Source of the DNA: an uncultured Erythrobacter sp. | GTDB taxonomy: Bacteria; Pseudomonadota; Alphaproteobacteria; Sphingomonadales; Sphingomonadaceae | DNA length: 64,000 bases | Reading direction: 5' to 3' | Assembly (NCBI RefSeq): GCF_947502395.1 | Contig: NZ_CANMZM010000001.1 | Span: 1,240,001 to 1,304,000, forward strand | Shown here: piece after piece, positions 8,306 through 16,717 of the stretch | How the letters are laid out: each line of letters starts with the position of its first letter | How positions within the stretch are numbered: the first letter of the stretch is position 1 | Program-made: the position numbers and the translations under genes | The notes under the pieces: generated by a model | Seen by the model: only the letters and a program-made list of their open reading frames with translations | Database searches by the model: none | What the model was told of the DNA's origin: nothing

Positions 8306-8836
8306 CTAGCCGGACCTCAGAGCTTGGACTAGTCTACGCAACTCGGCATCAAGCGCTTTATCCCAGAGTTTACCTGCCCCACTGTCAAAGTTCTCGCCAA
8401 AACTGGGCACCGACAAATACCCGATCACTTTGCCACCAAACCGCGGGGCCGCTTCAACCGCGAAATCGAGCACACCTTGGGCTCCGCGCCCGCCGGGTGA
8501 TGTGGCCAGGAGAACCATGGGCTTGCCCTGCCAAACTTCACGGCCCACGCGGCTACACCAGTCGAATAGGTTTTTAAAAGCGGTAGTGTAGGCCCCATTG
8601 TGCTCGGCGAAGGAAATGATCAGAGCATCAGCCGCGCCGATCCGGGCGAGGAAATCATAGGCCTTTTGGGGGATGCCCTTTTCTTCCTCGCGATCATGAC
8701 GGTAAATGGGCATCTCATAATCGTGAATGTCGAGCGTCTCGATCTCAGAATCACGCGCAAGACCAGCTGCATACTCAACCAGCTGACGATTGATTGAAAC
8801 GCTGGAATTGCTGGCGGCAAACGCAAGTATTCGCAT
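8306..8836 (-). CDS. NADPH-dependent FMN reductase-like flavoprotein
   Basis: 176-residue flavodoxin-like fold. The FMN phosphate loop is FAASNSSVSINRQL at residues 6-19, and the central flavin loop is SFAEHNGAYTTAFKNLFDW. Family members reduce quinones, azo compounds or free FMN with NAD(P)H. The SPGGRG loop after strand 4 is typical. It lies 9 bp downstream of the J-domain gene on the same strand, so the two are probably co-transcribed. Confidence 0.8.
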   Translation of the reverse strand: MRILAFAASNSSVSINRQLVEYAAGLARDSEIETLDIHDYEMPIYRHDREEEKGIPQKAYDFLARIGAADALIISFAEHNGAYTTAFKNLFDWCSRVGREVWQGKPMVLLATSPGGRGAQGVLDFAVEAAPRFGGKVIGYLSVPSFGENFDSGAGKLWDKALDAELRRLVQALRSG

Positions 8837-8845
8837 CAGTGGTGT

Positions 8846-9379
8846 CTAACCTTTCCATTCGCGGCGCTCTTCCGCAACGCGAAGTACGTCATAGGCGATT
8901 TGCAACTTCTGAAACTCTTGTGCAGCCTTCTTGTCGCCCGGTTTTACATCGGGGTGCACGAGCTTGGCCTTCGCCCGGTAGGCCTTCTTTACCGCAGTAA
9001 AATCGGCATCCGCCTCTACTTCGAGCAGTTCCAGTGCACGCATCTCATCGGCGCTGCGCGAGCCATCGCCAGAACCCGTCCAACCATAATGCGAAGCCTC
9101 TGCATAACCTTCGGACTGTTGACGCTCAGCCTTGGTCCGTTCAGCCTTTTCAGCCTTGTCGAGCCCTTCGAAATAATCCCATCTGGAATTGTATTCGGCC
9201 GCGTGCTTTTGACAGAAGTACCAGCGATCCGGACTATTGGGTGCCTTGGGCGCAGGGCAGTCACCTGGTTCTTCGCAACCATGACGGTCACAGATGCGGA
9301 CATTGGTTGCTTCACGCGAAGAGCCATAGCCCCTCCAGCGCGGAAACCCCCAGTCGTTGGAGCGCCGCGCCTTAGGCAC
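8846..9379 (-). CDS. J-domain (DnaJ-like) protein with Cys/His-containing N-terminal region
   Basis: 177 residues from a GTG at 9379. The C-terminal J domain (about 112-177) includes the HPD motif in KLVHPDVKPGDKKAAQEF, needed to stimulate DnaK ATPase. The N-terminal half has CDRHGCEEPGDCPAPKAP and CQKHAAEY, a compact Cys/His set that could bind zinc. This architecture is frequent in sphingomonads and rhizobia; the client is unknown. Co-directional with and just upstream of the FMN reductase. Confidence 0.85.
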   Translation of the reverse strand: MPKARRSNDWGFPRWRGYGSSREATNVRICDRHGCEEPGDCPAPKAPNSPDRWYFCQKHAAEYNSRWDYFEGLDKAEKAERTKAERQQSEGYAEASHYGWTGSGDGSRSADEMRALELLEVEADADFTAVKKAYRAKAKLVHPDVKPGDKKAAQEFQKLQIAYDVLRVAEERREWKG

Positions 9380-9602
9380 GGATCACCAAGCTGAAGGCGA
9401 AGTCAGTCCCAAAAGCCATGTCATTCGTCGGATCAGTCACGCAGGCTATCTAGGCTGTGTGGCGCGCAAAAGAAAGATATGTGAATGGCCTGAGGAACAA
9501 GTTGCGAAATGAAATGTTGCATTGCAATAGTTCGTTCATACATGCTGCGTAGAGCACCTCGCTCAATACGACATTCCAATTAGGGATTATCAGGCCCGCT
9601 CC
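9380..9602. other. Divergent intergenic region upstream of the J-domain gene
   Basis: Between the GTG of the J-domain gene (minus) and a small plus-strand reading frame. A minus-strand open frame at 9450-9740 has no recognisable family and no plausible start signal, and I do not count it. The only structure noted is an odd-length palindrome TTGCATTGCAA around 9518, a possible operator. No RNA gene seen. Confidence 0.4.
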
Positions 9603-9758
9603 ATGAGCCAGCAGTTGCAAATCTCCAGCCTTTTTAGCGCTCTTGCGCTCGTTTGCCTGTGCCTGTTCACGCGCGCCGATGGCGACGGAGAACTGCGGCT
9701 TGCCAAGGGCGAAGGCCCAATTGTGCAAATGCTCACTCAAGCTGCCAGTCAGTCTTGA
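9603..9758 (+). CDS. Possible small membrane or secreted protein (51 aa)
   Basis: ATG at 9603 to TGA at 9756-9758. The peptide has a short polar start (MSQQLQIS), a hydrophobic core (about residues 9-22, SLFSALALVCLCLF) and a hydrophilic tail. This is compatible with a single-pass or secreted small protein. The ribosome binding site is weak. It ends 13 nt before the terminator that closes the tol-pal operon from the other side. Family not recognised; it could be chance. Confidence 0.4.
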   Translation: MSQQLQISSLFSALALVCLCLFTRADGDGELRLAKGEGPIVQMLTQAASQS

Positions 9759-9770
9759 TCGCCTAAAAGC

Positions 9771-9809
9771 AAAGCGCCCGCCCTCCGAAAAGGAGAACAG
9801 GCGCGCCTA
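9771..9809 (-). terminator. Rho-independent terminator of the tol-pal operon
   Basis: On the minus strand, downstream of pal, GGCGC (9804-9800) pairs with GCGCC (9778-9774) and an inner GGAG/CTCC (9795-9792 with 9786-9783) closes a TTTTC loop. The stem is followed by a T-rich run (TTTGCTTTT). It lies 17 nt beyond the pal stop codon. Confidence 0.65.
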
Positions 9810-9825
9810 ACTCTGTAAAACACTA

Positions 9826-10356
9826 CTAATTGATGATGACACTGGCCGCACGGCGGTTCTGCGCCCAGGCAGTCTCATTCGACGCAAGTGCGACAGGGCG
9901 CTCTTTACCATAGCTCAAAACATTGATGCGGTCCGGTGAGACGCCAAGGCTGACGAGGTAATTCTTCGTCGAATTGGCGCGCCGTTCGCCCAAAGCCAGG
10001 TTGTATTCGCGCGTGCCTCGTTCATCGGCATGGCCTTCAATGGTGAAGGTCAACTGCGAGAATTGTGCGAAATATTGTGCCTGAGCCTGAAGTGCGGCTG
10101 CATCAGTGCTGTCGATGTTGAAACGGTCGGTGTCAAAGAAGATCGTGGTCGATGATCCAACAGCCCGTTCAAAGTGTGCCTGAGTACCAACCGTCGGGCC
10201 AGTAGGCGCAGGGGTTGTGACCGGTGGCGGCGTCGGTGCCGGGGTTGCAGCTGGTGGAGGAGGAAGCTCTTCGGGTGCTTTCTTCGAACAGGCCCCCAGA
10301 GCCAATGCAGAAGTCATCAGAACGATGGTGGCGGTGCTGCGTGCAGAGAAGGTCAT
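9826..10356 (-). CDS. pal: Peptidoglycan-associated lipoprotein Pal
   Basis: 176-residue precursor. The lipoprotein signal peptide ends in a lipobox with the acylated Cys in LALGAC (about residue 22), followed by a Pro/Ala-rich linker (about 30-52). The OmpA-like domain has IFFDTDRFNID, the peptidoglycan-binding signature TIEGHADERGTREYNLALG and the terminal NRRAASVIIN. Pal tethers the outer membrane to peptidoglycan and works with TolB during cell division. The ATG at 10356 has GGAGAG 7 nt upstream; the frame is open further upstream, but those codons are not signal-peptide-like. Last gene of the operon. Confidence 0.95.
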   Translation of the reverse strand: MTFSARSTATIVLMTSALALGACSKKAPEELPPPPAATPAPTPPPVTTPAPTGPTVGTQAHFERAVGSSTTIFFDTDRFNIDSTDAAALQAQAQYFAQFSQLTFTIEGHADERGTREYNLALGERRANSTKNYLVSLGVSPDRINVLSYGKERPVALASNETAWAQNRRAASVIIN

Positions 10357-10434
10357 AATTTTACTCTCCGTTTTTTGCCGGGCAATCATGCGCGGGGGTC
10401 TCAAGGGGGTCAACAACTAATGCTGCGCTCATGT

Positions 10435-11847
10435 TTAGGGCCGAATGGGGCCCCATGCGGGATCTGAAGCGTCCACCGGGGTTGGCAGTCGCCTCTCATT
10501 TCGGCCGGTCAAATCGACCTGCCAAAGAGACGAACGTCCCGAATTGCGCGTTGTCCGGAAGAATTGGACAATGCGACCATTGGGTGCCCAAGTGGGGGCT
10601 TCATCTTGCCATCCGTTAGTAAGCACCCGAAGGTTACCGCCAGAAGGTGTCATAACCGCAACATTAAAGTCTCCGGCAATACGCGTGAAGGCAATCTGGT
10701 CACCGCGAGGGCTCCACTCCGGTGTTGCACAGCGTCCGCCGAAGAATGTGATGCGCCTCTGGTTCGAGCCGTCAGCATTCATTATATAGCATTGCTGTGA
10801 ACCCGAACGGTCGCTTTCGAATACGATCCGACGGCCATCGGGAGAGTAAGACCCGCCGATATCAATTCCGGGCGTATCAGTCAGACGGGTGCTGCGCCCG
10901 CCGTTTACGGAAACACGGTAGATATCAGTGTTACCACCCACCGCCATCGAATAGAGGATCGACTGCCCATCCGGCGACCAGCGCGGCGCGAGAGTGGGAT
11001 TGCGATTTTCAGTGACCAGCGTCTGTTTGCCCGAGCCAATGTCATAGACATAAATGCGCGGGTTCCCATCAACATAGGACAGATACATGATCTTCGAATA
11101 ATCGGGCGAATAACGCGGGGTGAGCGCGGTGGCGCTGCCCAAGGTCAGGAAGCGGTGGTTCGCGCCATCTGAATCCATGACCGCAAGGCGCTTCACTCGA
11201 TTATCTTTTGGACCAGTCTCAGCGATATAGGCGATCCGACTGTCGAAGAACGGGTCCTCCCCGGTGAGCCGCGCGTAGATCAGGTCAGAGCATTTGTGTG
11301 CCGCCCTGCGCCAATCGGCCGGACGCACAACCCAACCCTCACGGATCAGCTCATCCTTCAGGATCACGTCATAGAGATAGCAGCCTACAACCAGCCGATT
11401 ATCGGCGCGCGCGCGAACATAACCGTGCACCAGCATCTCAGCCCCGCGCCCAGTCCAGCTTGACCAGCTGGGATCGGTGATTTGTGGGAAGTCTGGACTC
11501 GGTAGGCTATCGGGCCCGGTAGGCTCGAAGAGGCCGTTATTACGCAGGTTTGCGGTGATCACCCGAGCAATCTCGCGACCCAAGGCACCCGTGCCATTGG
11601 CGTTTGCAGGGGTCGAGACATCATTATCAGTGGCAAAAGCAGGAATGGCAATGCCGAGATCCTCCCAGTCGCTTTCGTCGGTGGTGGAGCCTGTGAGCCC
11701 TCCACCATCTTCTTGCTCGGCAGTCTCTTCAAACGCTGTCTCCACTGCGCCACCATCGGAGAGGGGGTCACCCAAATCCTCGTTCTGCGCAGCCAACGGC
11801 GCGACTCCCAAGGTCAACGCCAAACCGATACCAAGTGAAATTCTCAT
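10435..11847 (-). CDS. tolB: Tol-Pal periplasmic beta-propeller protein TolB
   Basis: 470 residues from the ATG at 11847. AGAAGG stands 8 nt upstream of this ATG; a GTG two codons earlier (11853) overlaps the tolA stop but is too close to that SD. The protein has a signal peptide to about PLAAQ, an acidic linker, an N-terminal TolB domain (IARVITANLRNNGLFEP) and a C-terminal six-bladed propeller with repeated PxxSPDG motifs (PRYSPDYSKI, PRWSPDGQSI, GSYSPDGRRI, PEWSPRGDQI). TolB links Pal to TolA in the periplasm. Confidence 0.95.
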   Translation of the reverse strand: MRISLGIGLALTLGVAPLAAQNEDLGDPLSDGGAVETAFEETAEQEDGGGLTGSTTDESDWEDLGIAIPAFATDNDVSTPANANGTGALGREIARVITANLRNNGLFEPTGPDSLPSPDFPQITDPSWSSWTGRGAEMLVHGYVRARADNRLVVGCYLYDVILKDELIREGWVVRPADWRRAAHKCSDLIYARLTGEDPFFDSRIAYIAETGPKDNRVKRLAVMDSDGANHRFLTLGSATALTPRYSPDYSKIMYLSYVDGNPRIYVYDIGSGKQTLVTENRNPTLAPRWSPDGQSILYSMAVGGNTDIYRVSVNGGRSTRLTDTPGIDIGGSYSPDGRRIVFESDRSGSQQCYIMNADGSNQRRITFFGGRCATPEWSPRGDQIAFTRIAGDFNVAVMTPSGGNLRVLTNGWQDEAPTWAPNGRIVQFFRTTRNSGRSSLWQVDLTGRNERRLPTPVDASDPAWGPIRP

Positions 11848-11849
11848 AC

Positions 11850-12674
11850 TCACAGCCTTCTATCAAACCTCCACTCGGTAATGTTCTTCCAAGCGTTGTA
11901 GTACTCATCCGGCAAATCGAAAGGGGCCGCGCGTTGAACCGCACGAATGGCCCGTTCAGCGTGCAGCGGAGCTTGTGGCCGGTTGCTGTCGGTAACGCCC
12001 GACTGCCTCACCACTCGCGGACGACCATTGAGTGAACCGTCCTCATTGAGGCGAAAGGCGAGCACGGTCACCAACTGCTCGGCATCGAGCCCCGAAGGCG
12101 CATCCCAGTAAGGGCGCAATTGCCGGTTAATCGCCTGTTGGAGCGATGCCCGTGCGCTCCGGCCGATTTCATTTGCAGGAATGCGGGTTTCATCAGTGTT
12201 TGTTGCCGCACCCTCACCAGGCAAAAAGTTGTTCCCAATCCTACTTCCACCGGGGCGCTCCGATGGCCGTTCTCGAGGGGGCTGGCGCTCGGCTTCGGGA
12301 CGTCGACGTGGGCTTGCGTTTGGAGGCGCGGTTCGTGACTGGGGTCGAGGTGCGGGCTGAGTTTGTGGACGCGGAGGCGGGGTCGTTTCAGTACGCTCGG
12401 GCTCTAAGGGTGCCTCTTCCGCCGGCGGTGCAGGTTCCTCGGTCAAGGTTGGACCAATGGATGCGCGGCTTTCGACAACCGGATCTGGTGCGGTCGACTC
12501 AAGGCTGACTTCAGTCGCAAGACTCACCGTCATGCGCTCAGGTATATCGGGTTCGTTAGACATAAACAGCACTTGTGCTGCCAAAACCGCAACGAGCAGG
12601 ACGTGCAGGCCCACAGCGGCAATCAAGCCGATGCGGTCTTCTTTGTGAAAATGCCTGAGCTCCATACCTGACAC
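11850..12674 (-). CDS. tolA: TolA/TonB-like energy-transducing membrane protein
   Basis: 274 residues. One N-terminal transmembrane helix (about 16-38, IGLIAAVGLHVLLVAVLAAQVLF) is followed by a long Pro/Glu/Arg-rich periplasmic spacer (about 70-155) and a C-terminal TolA domain (about 170-274, ending NITEWRFDRRL). TolA transmits proton-motive force from TolQR to Pal/TolB. Sphingomonad TolA has this Pro-rich spacer rather than the Ala/Lys helix of enterobacteria. It starts with GTG (ATG alternative at 12665) and sits 3 bp after tolR and 2 bp before tolB, implying translational coupling. Confidence 0.85.
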   Translation of the reverse strand: MSGMELRHFHKEDRIGLIAAVGLHVLLVAVLAAQVLFMSNEPDIPERMTVSLATEVSLESTAPDPVVESRASIGPTLTEEPAPPAEEAPLEPERTETTPPPRPQTQPAPRPQSRTAPPNASPRRRPEAERQPPRERPSERPGGSRIGNNFLPGEGAATNTDETRIPANEIGRSARASLQQAINRQLRPYWDAPSGLDAEQLVTVLAFRLNEDGSLNGRPRVVRQSGVTDSNRPQAPLHAERAIRAVQRAAPFDLPDEYYNAWKNITEWRFDRRL

Positions 12675-12677
12675 TGG

Positions 12678-13127
12678 CTATGGCGCGCTAACTGAACCGT
12701 CGGTGACCAGCGAGATAGAGGTAAAACCCGCACGGCCGAGTTCCCCCATCACTGCCATCACTCGGCCGTAATCAAGAGTCCGATCGCCGCGAAGCACGAT
12801 AGTCGGCAATTCGCCGCCCGCATTTCGGTCAATCGCAGCGAGTGCATCGGGAAGGCCGCCAACGGCCACAACCTCATTCTCGAGATAAACGCGGCCAGCA
12901 TCATCGATACTGATTGTTATCTGTGTAGGCGTTTCCTCAACAGGGTTTGCGCGACTTTCTGGAAGCTCAATTGGAACTCCCACAGCTGGCAATGTCACCG
13001 TCACCATGAAGATGATGAGCAGCACCAGCATCACATCGACCAGAGGCGTGACGTTGATTTCAGCCATCGCCGCGCGCCGAGTGCGCTTGCCCCGCCGACG
13101 ACCGGATGAGGCAACACCCATCCCCAT
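12678..13127 (-). CDS. tolR: TolR/ExbD proton-channel subunit
   Basis: 149 residues. After a basic N-terminus (RRRGKRTRRA), the helix VTPLVDVMLVLLIIFMVTVTL carries the conserved Asp (LVDVMLV) used in proton translocation. The periplasmic domain continues ITISIDDAGRVYLENE and ends in a dimerisation fold (YGRVMAVMGELGRAGF). It forms the inner-membrane motor with TolQ. The ATG overlaps the tolQ stop codon by one base (TAATG). Confidence 0.95.
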   Translation of the reverse strand: MGMGVASSGRRRGKRTRRAAMAEINVTPLVDVMLVLLIIFMVTVTLPAVGVPIELPESRANPVEETPTQITISIDDAGRVYLENEVVAVGGLPDALAAIDRNAGGELPTIVLRGDRTLDYGRVMAVMGELGRAGFTSISLVTDGSVSAP

Positions 13128-13837
13128 TACGCTTTATCCAGTTCGCGGCTCAGCCCAGCATGAACTTTGTCGGCAAACCGTTGGAGCTTCGCCTCATACT
13201 GGTTCACAGTATTGCTGAACCGATTGTAGAAAATCACCGCAGGGATCGCAGCAAACAGGCCAATTGCGGTTGCAAAAAGCGCCTCAGCAATACCGGGAGC
13301 CACCACGGCAAGCGAAGCCGATTGCTGCGCGCCGATTTGGAAAAAGCTGTTCATGATGCCCCAAACGGTCCCGAAAAGTCCGACAAATGGCGCGACCGAA
13401 CCGGTGGTGGCAAGGAAAGTCAGCTTTCCCGCAAGCTCATCGGCTTCCTCGGCGACTTGGCTTTCCATCGCTTGCCCAATCCGCTCGCGGGTCGCTGCAC
13501 GGTCTGGGCTGCCATTCTTCGTCGAGCGCCTCCATTCGTCGAGCCCTGCTCCTGCGACACGCGCCGAGGGAATGGCCTGACGCTTGCTCTTGGATAGCGC
13601 AGCCTCGCGATCGTTGCTGCTCCAGAAGTCGAGTTCATACTCGCGGCTCGTACCGTTCAGCTTGCCTACCCGAAGCACGAAAGCGATAATGATCGCCCAG
13701 CTCCAGATGCTGGCAAGGATAAGCCCAACCATCACAGCCTGCACTATGATATCGGCATCGAGGAACAGCTCCAGCGGATCAAGCCGGGTCGAACCGAGCG
13801 CTTCACTTGCAGCAGCACTCAAAAGGGTTAAGCCCAC
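13127..13837 (-). CDS. tolQ: TolQ/ExbB motor subunit
   Basis: 236 residues from a GTG at 13837 with AAGGA 9 nt upstream. Three transmembrane regions are visible: IVQAVMVGLILASIWSWAII near 30-50, LATTGSVAPFVGLFGTVWGI near 140-160, and IAEALFATAIGLFAAIPAVI near 180-200. The GLFGTVWGIM and PGIAEALFATAIGL segments are diagnostic of TolQ/ExbB. Pentameric ring of the proton-driven motor. It starts 3 bp after the ybgC stop. Confidence 0.95.
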   Translation of the reverse strand: MGLTLLSAAASEALGSTRLDPLELFLDADIIVQAVMVGLILASIWSWAIIIAFVLRVGKLNGTSREYELDFWSSNDREAALSKSKRQAIPSARVAGAGLDEWRRSTKNGSPDRAATRERIGQAMESQVAEEADELAGKLTFLATTGSVAPFVGLFGTVWGIMNSFFQIGAQQSASLAVVAPGIAEALFATAIGLFAAIPAVIFYNRFSNTVNQYEAKLQRFADKVHAGLSRELDKA

Positions 13838-13840
13838 GTA

Positions 13841-14308
13841 TTAGTGTCCTTTTCCATCAATGAAATCTTTGAAACTTGTGACCCATTGGGCCGGTTGCCG
13901 GCGCGGTCGGCCATCGGGGGTGAGGAACCCCGCACGCACGGCGGCCGTTGAAAGTACATCATCACCACGTTTGGCGACCTGCTCCATCCGAACGCTAGCG
14001 GCGCCCACCTGGATGGCAGTTGTTTCGATCACCACGTCGTCATCAAGCTTGGCAGGGCTGATGTATTTCACCAAAATCTCGGTGACCGCATAGGCTCCCT
14101 CCCCACTCTCGATCGCCGATCGCTGATCGATCTCAAGCAATCGAAGCAGGTCCGAGCGTGCCCGCTCAAACCAACGCAGATAGTTGGCGTGATAAGTGAT
14201 CCCCGAAAGGTCGGTGTCTTCGTAGTAAACCCGAACAGCATAGAGGTGGCGAGAGCCATCGATGACGCCGCCCGGAGTGTTGGGAGTGCGGGAAGTTTGG
14301 TTAACCAT
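13841..14308 (-). CDS. ybgC: Tol-Pal-associated acyl-CoA thioesterase YbgC
   Basis: 155-residue hotdog-fold thioesterase. The active-site region RVYYEDTDLSGITYHANYL includes the conserved Asp (YEDTDxxG) used for thioester hydrolysis, and FERARSDLL follows. First gene of the ybgC-tolQRAB-pal order, as in most proteobacteria. It hydrolyses short acyl-CoA or acyl-ACP esters, probably linked to envelope phospholipid metabolism. The start ATG is at 14308; the 120 bp upstream likely hold the operon promoter. Confidence 0.9.
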   Translation of the reverse strand: MVNQTSRTPNTPGGVIDGSRHLYAVRVYYEDTDLSGITYHANYLRWFERARSDLLRLLEIDQRSAIESGEGAYAVTEILVKYISPAKLDDDVVIETTAIQVGAASVRMEQVAKRGDDVLSTAAVRAGFLTPDGRPRRQPAQWVTSFKDFIDGKGH

Positions 14309-14428
14309 TACGTGGACGGGTTAGCGCGTGTGATTGGAGCATTCCAGCCGCATCTGACTGCGCACACATGAATGTCGACAGAACGAATCTTTGATACGGT
14401 GGAGCGAGCCAATCTGGGGATGAAACAG
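14309..14428. other. Intergenic region between the his/HIT unit and the tol operon
   Basis: 120 bp between the stop of the HIT gene (minus) and the start of ybgC (minus). Plus-strand open frames here are not convincing. It should contain the promoter of the tol-pal operon; no individual element could be called with confidence. Confidence 0.3.
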
Positions 14429-14803
14429 TCAGGCGATCATCCGACCCAGAGGCTGCCCGCCAAAGATATGGACATGCAGATGGGGGACTTCTTGGCCTCC
14501 GTGCGCGCCGATATTGGCAAGCAGGCGATAGCCCGGCTCCACCAACCCTTTGGCCCGCGCAACCGCGCCGACGGCCCGCACAAAACCGCCAATCTCTCCG
14601 TCTGAGGCTTTCGCACTGAAATCGTCCCAGCTCACATATTCACCTTTGGGGATCACCAAAGTGTGGACCTCGGCCTGAGGATTGATGTCCTCAAAGGCGT
14701 AGGCCCATTCATCCTCATAGACTTTGTTCGAAGGGATTTCACCGCGCAGGATTTTCGCGAATATGTTGTTTGGGTCGTAGGGTAGCGTTGGATCAATGGG
14801 CAT
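14429..14803 (-). CDS. HIT-family (histidine triad) nucleotide-binding protein
   Basis: 124 residues from ATG 14803. The histidine triad is explicit as HLHVHIFGGQ near residue 112, with an upstream FAKILRGEIPSNKVYEDE segment typical of the HINT branch. HINT proteins hydrolyse AMP-lysine or AMP-phosphoramidates. It begins 1 bp after the hisE stop codon and is therefore probably the last cistron of the his operon, an arrangement common in alphaproteobacteria. Confidence 0.9.
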   Translation of the reverse strand: MPIDPTLPYDPNNIFAKILRGEIPSNKVYEDEWAYAFEDINPQAEVHTLVIPKGEYVSWDDFSAKASDGEIGGFVRAVGAVARAKGLVEPGYRLLANIGAHGGQEVPHLHVHIFGGQPLGRMIA

Positions 14804-14804
14804 C

Positions 14805-15119
14805 TTATTCGTTCCTAGAGGCCTTTTCATCGAGGCCCGAAAGCCCCTCGCGCCGGTCGAGTTCGGCGAGCACGTCTTCAAGGCTTACCCCTTGCGCTTG
14901 CAACAAGACCAGCAGGTGGAAGAGCAGGTCGGCGCTTTCGCCCACCAGCTCATCGCTCACCCCCGTCATCGCCGCGATCACTACCTCGGTCGCCTCTTCG
15001 CCGACCTTCTGAGCGATCTTAGAGGTGCCGCGAGAGTAGAGCTTTGCGACGTAAGAAGTCTCGGGCGAGGCGGTCATGCGCTCGGCAATCGTGGCTTCAA
15101 GGCGTTGGAGTGTGTCCAT
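14805..15119 (-). CDS. hisE: Phosphoribosyl-ATP pyrophosphatase
   Basis: 104 residues from ATG 15119; a GTG at 15134 directly after the hisF stop is an alternative. The MazG-like helical motif is seen as KVGEEATEVVIAA and ESADLLFHLLVLL, containing the Glu/Asp metal ligands. It removes pyrophosphate from PR-ATP in step 2 of histidine synthesis. HisI, the partner for step 3, is not in the window. Confidence 0.95.
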   Translation of the reverse strand: MDTLQRLEATIAERMTASPETSYVAKLYSRGTSKIAQKVGEEATEVVIAAMTGVSDELVGESADLLFHLLVLLQAQGVSLEDVLAELDRREGLSGLDEKASRNE

Positions 15120-15134
15120 TTCGGCTCTCTTCAC

Positions 15135-15992
15135 TCAAGTGCTGCGCGCGGGCAAGCCCGCATTCCGTAGCGCTGCGTGCGCTTCTGCGATCGAGTGCGT
15201 GCCGAAGTGGAAAATTGAGGCGGCTAAAACCGCGCTTGCTCCGCCTTTGGTCACGCCGTCCACGAGGTGATCGAGATTGCCAACACCACCGCTGGCGACG
15301 ACAGGAATCGAGACCGCGTCCGCAATGGTGCGGGTTAGCTCAAGGTCATAACCCGCTTGCGTCCCGTCGCCGTCCATGCTGGTCACAAGCAATTCGCCCG
15401 CTCCAAGCTCAGCGACGTGCCTCGCGTATTCGACCGCATCAATCCCGGTGGGTTTGCGACCGCCATGGGTGAAGATTTCCCATTTACCCACATCCGTTCG
15501 TGCTGAGCTTGTCGAAGCACGCAAACCTTGGTCAGATAGCTGAGAGCGCCCTTCGACAGGCTCAGGGCGAACGGAGCTTGGTTCGGTCACTCTTCGAGCA
15601 TCGACACTCGCCACAACGCATTGACTGCCGAACTTGGCGGCAATTTCGCTCACCAGCTCAGGCCGAGCGACGGCCGCTGAATTGATCGCAACCTTGTCTG
15701 CGCCTGCGAGCAAAAGTGCACGCGCATCCTCGGGCGATCGCACCCCGCCACCAACGGTGAGAGGCATAAAACAGACCTCTGCTGTGCGTTTGACGATATC
15801 AAGCAACGTCCCGCGCCCTTCGTGGCTTGCGGAGATATCGAGGAAGCAAAGCTCATCCGCCCCCGCTGCATCATAGGCGCGCGCTTGCTCCACCGGATCG
15901 CCAGCGTCTTTGAGATCGACGAAGTTCACGCCTTTGACGACGCGTCCATCGGCAACGTCGAGACAGGGTATGACGCGGATGCGGACGGTCAC
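15135..15992 (-). CDS. hisF: Imidazole glycerol phosphate synthase subunit HisF with an in-frame repeat insertion
   Basis: 285 residues, about 30 longer than usual HisF (about 253-256). The TIM barrel begins [23 protein letters not shown], with the catalytic Asp in CLDV and the second in TSMDGDGT. Between the strand [10 protein letters not shown] and [15 protein letters not shown] an extra segment starts near [13 protein letters not shown] and ends near [10 protein letters not shown]. This is the translation of a sphingomonad palindromic repeat (15493-15575) and is absent from family members. The core residues are intact, so the enzyme may still work. It overlaps hisA by 4 bases. HisF makes IGP and AICAR from PRFAR and ammonia delivered by HisH. 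Confidence 0.93.
   Translation of the reverse strand: MTVRIRVIPCLDVADGRVVKGVNFVDLKDAGDPVEQARAYDAAGADELCFLDISASHEGRGTLLDIVKRTAEVCFMPLTVGGGVRSPEDARALLLAGADKVAINSAAVARPELVSEIAAKFGSQCVVASVDARRVTEPSSVRPEPVEGRSQLSDQGLRASTSSARTDVGKWEIFTHGGRKPTGIDAVEYARHVAELGAGELLVTSMDGDGTQAGYDLELTRTIADAVSIPVVASGGVGNLDHLVDGVTKGGASAVLAASIFHFGTHSIAEAHAALRNAGLPARST
15493..15575. repeat. REP/REPIN-type palindromic element inserted in hisF
   Basis: Outer arms TCCGTTCG (15493-15500) and CGAACGGA (15568-15575) are perfect inverted complements. Each inner part (TGCTGAGCTTGTCGAAGC at 15501-15518, and CCTTCGACAGGCTCAGG around 15550-15566) belongs to the well-known sphingomonad repeat family normally found between genes. The 83-bp element keeps the hisF frame open and is translated on the minus strand. 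Confidence 0.85.
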
Positions 15993-16717
15993 TCCCGCGC
16001 TCCCATTTGGATTGCTGCGGCCAAATCAAGCTTGCCCTCATAAAGCGCCCGCCCGGTAATCACGCCTTCGATGCCAAGGTGCGCTTGGATCGATAGGATG
16101 TGGATGTCGGAGATGCCCTTCACCCCGCCGCTGGCGATGACGGGAATGTCAACGCGCTGTGCAAGCTCCACCGTTGCATCAATGTTGACACCTTTGAGGA
16201 GACCATCGCGGCCAATGTCGGTGAAGAGCAATGAGGCAACGCCTGCATCTTCAAACCGGCGCGCCAAGTCCGCCACCGGCACATCGGACACTTCCGCCCA
16301 GCCCTCGGTCGCAACCATGCCATCTTTGGCATCCACAGCCACAACAATGCCGCCTTCCCATTCGCGGGCCATTTCTTTGACGAATTCGGGGTCTTTCAAT
16401 GCCGCTGAACCCATCACGATGCGGGCCACACCAAGATTGAACCAAGCTTCAACCGCCGCTGCATCGCGGATGCCTCCTCCCAATTGCACATAGCCGGGGA
16501 AGCGTTCGATGATCGACTTCACCGCTTCGACATTGCGCGCTTCGCCTGCGAATGAACCGTCCAAGTCCACCACATGCAAATGCTCTGCCCCGCTTTCGGC
16601 AAAGATCATTGCTTGGGCGGCTGGGTCGTCACCATAGATTGTGGCGCGTTCCATATCGCCCTCGGCAAGGCGTACGACTTCGCCGCCTTTAAGGTCAATG
16701 GCTGGAAATACGATCAT
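15989..16717 (-). CDS. hisA: ProFAR isomerase
   Basis: 242 residues from ATG 16717, which overlaps the hisH stop as ATGA. It begins [17 protein letters not shown] with the catalytic Asp in AIDLK; the second Asp is in FTDIGRDG. Phosphate-binding loops are QLGGGIRD and IASGGVKG. It isomerises ProFAR to PRFAR, the substrate of HisFH. An upstream ATG (16726) is less likely because the family starts at MIVFPA. Confidence 0.95.
   Translation of the reverse strand: MIVFPAIDLKGGEVVRLAEGDMERATIYGDDPAAQAMIFAESGAEHLHVVDLDGSFAGEARNVEAVKSIIERFPGYVQLGGGIRDAAAVEAWFNLGVARIVMGSAALKDPEFVKEMAREWEGGIVVAVDAKDGMVATEGWAEVSDVPVADLARRFEDAGVASLLFTDIGRDGLLKGVNIDATVELAQRVDIPVIASGGVKGISDIHILSIQAHLGIEGVITGRALYEGKLDLAAAIQMGARE

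Noticed and set aside
9450..9740. 96-codon minus-strand frame in the gap before pal
   Set aside because: No ribosome binding site, no family and no signal features; the opposite-strand small frame looks slightly better.
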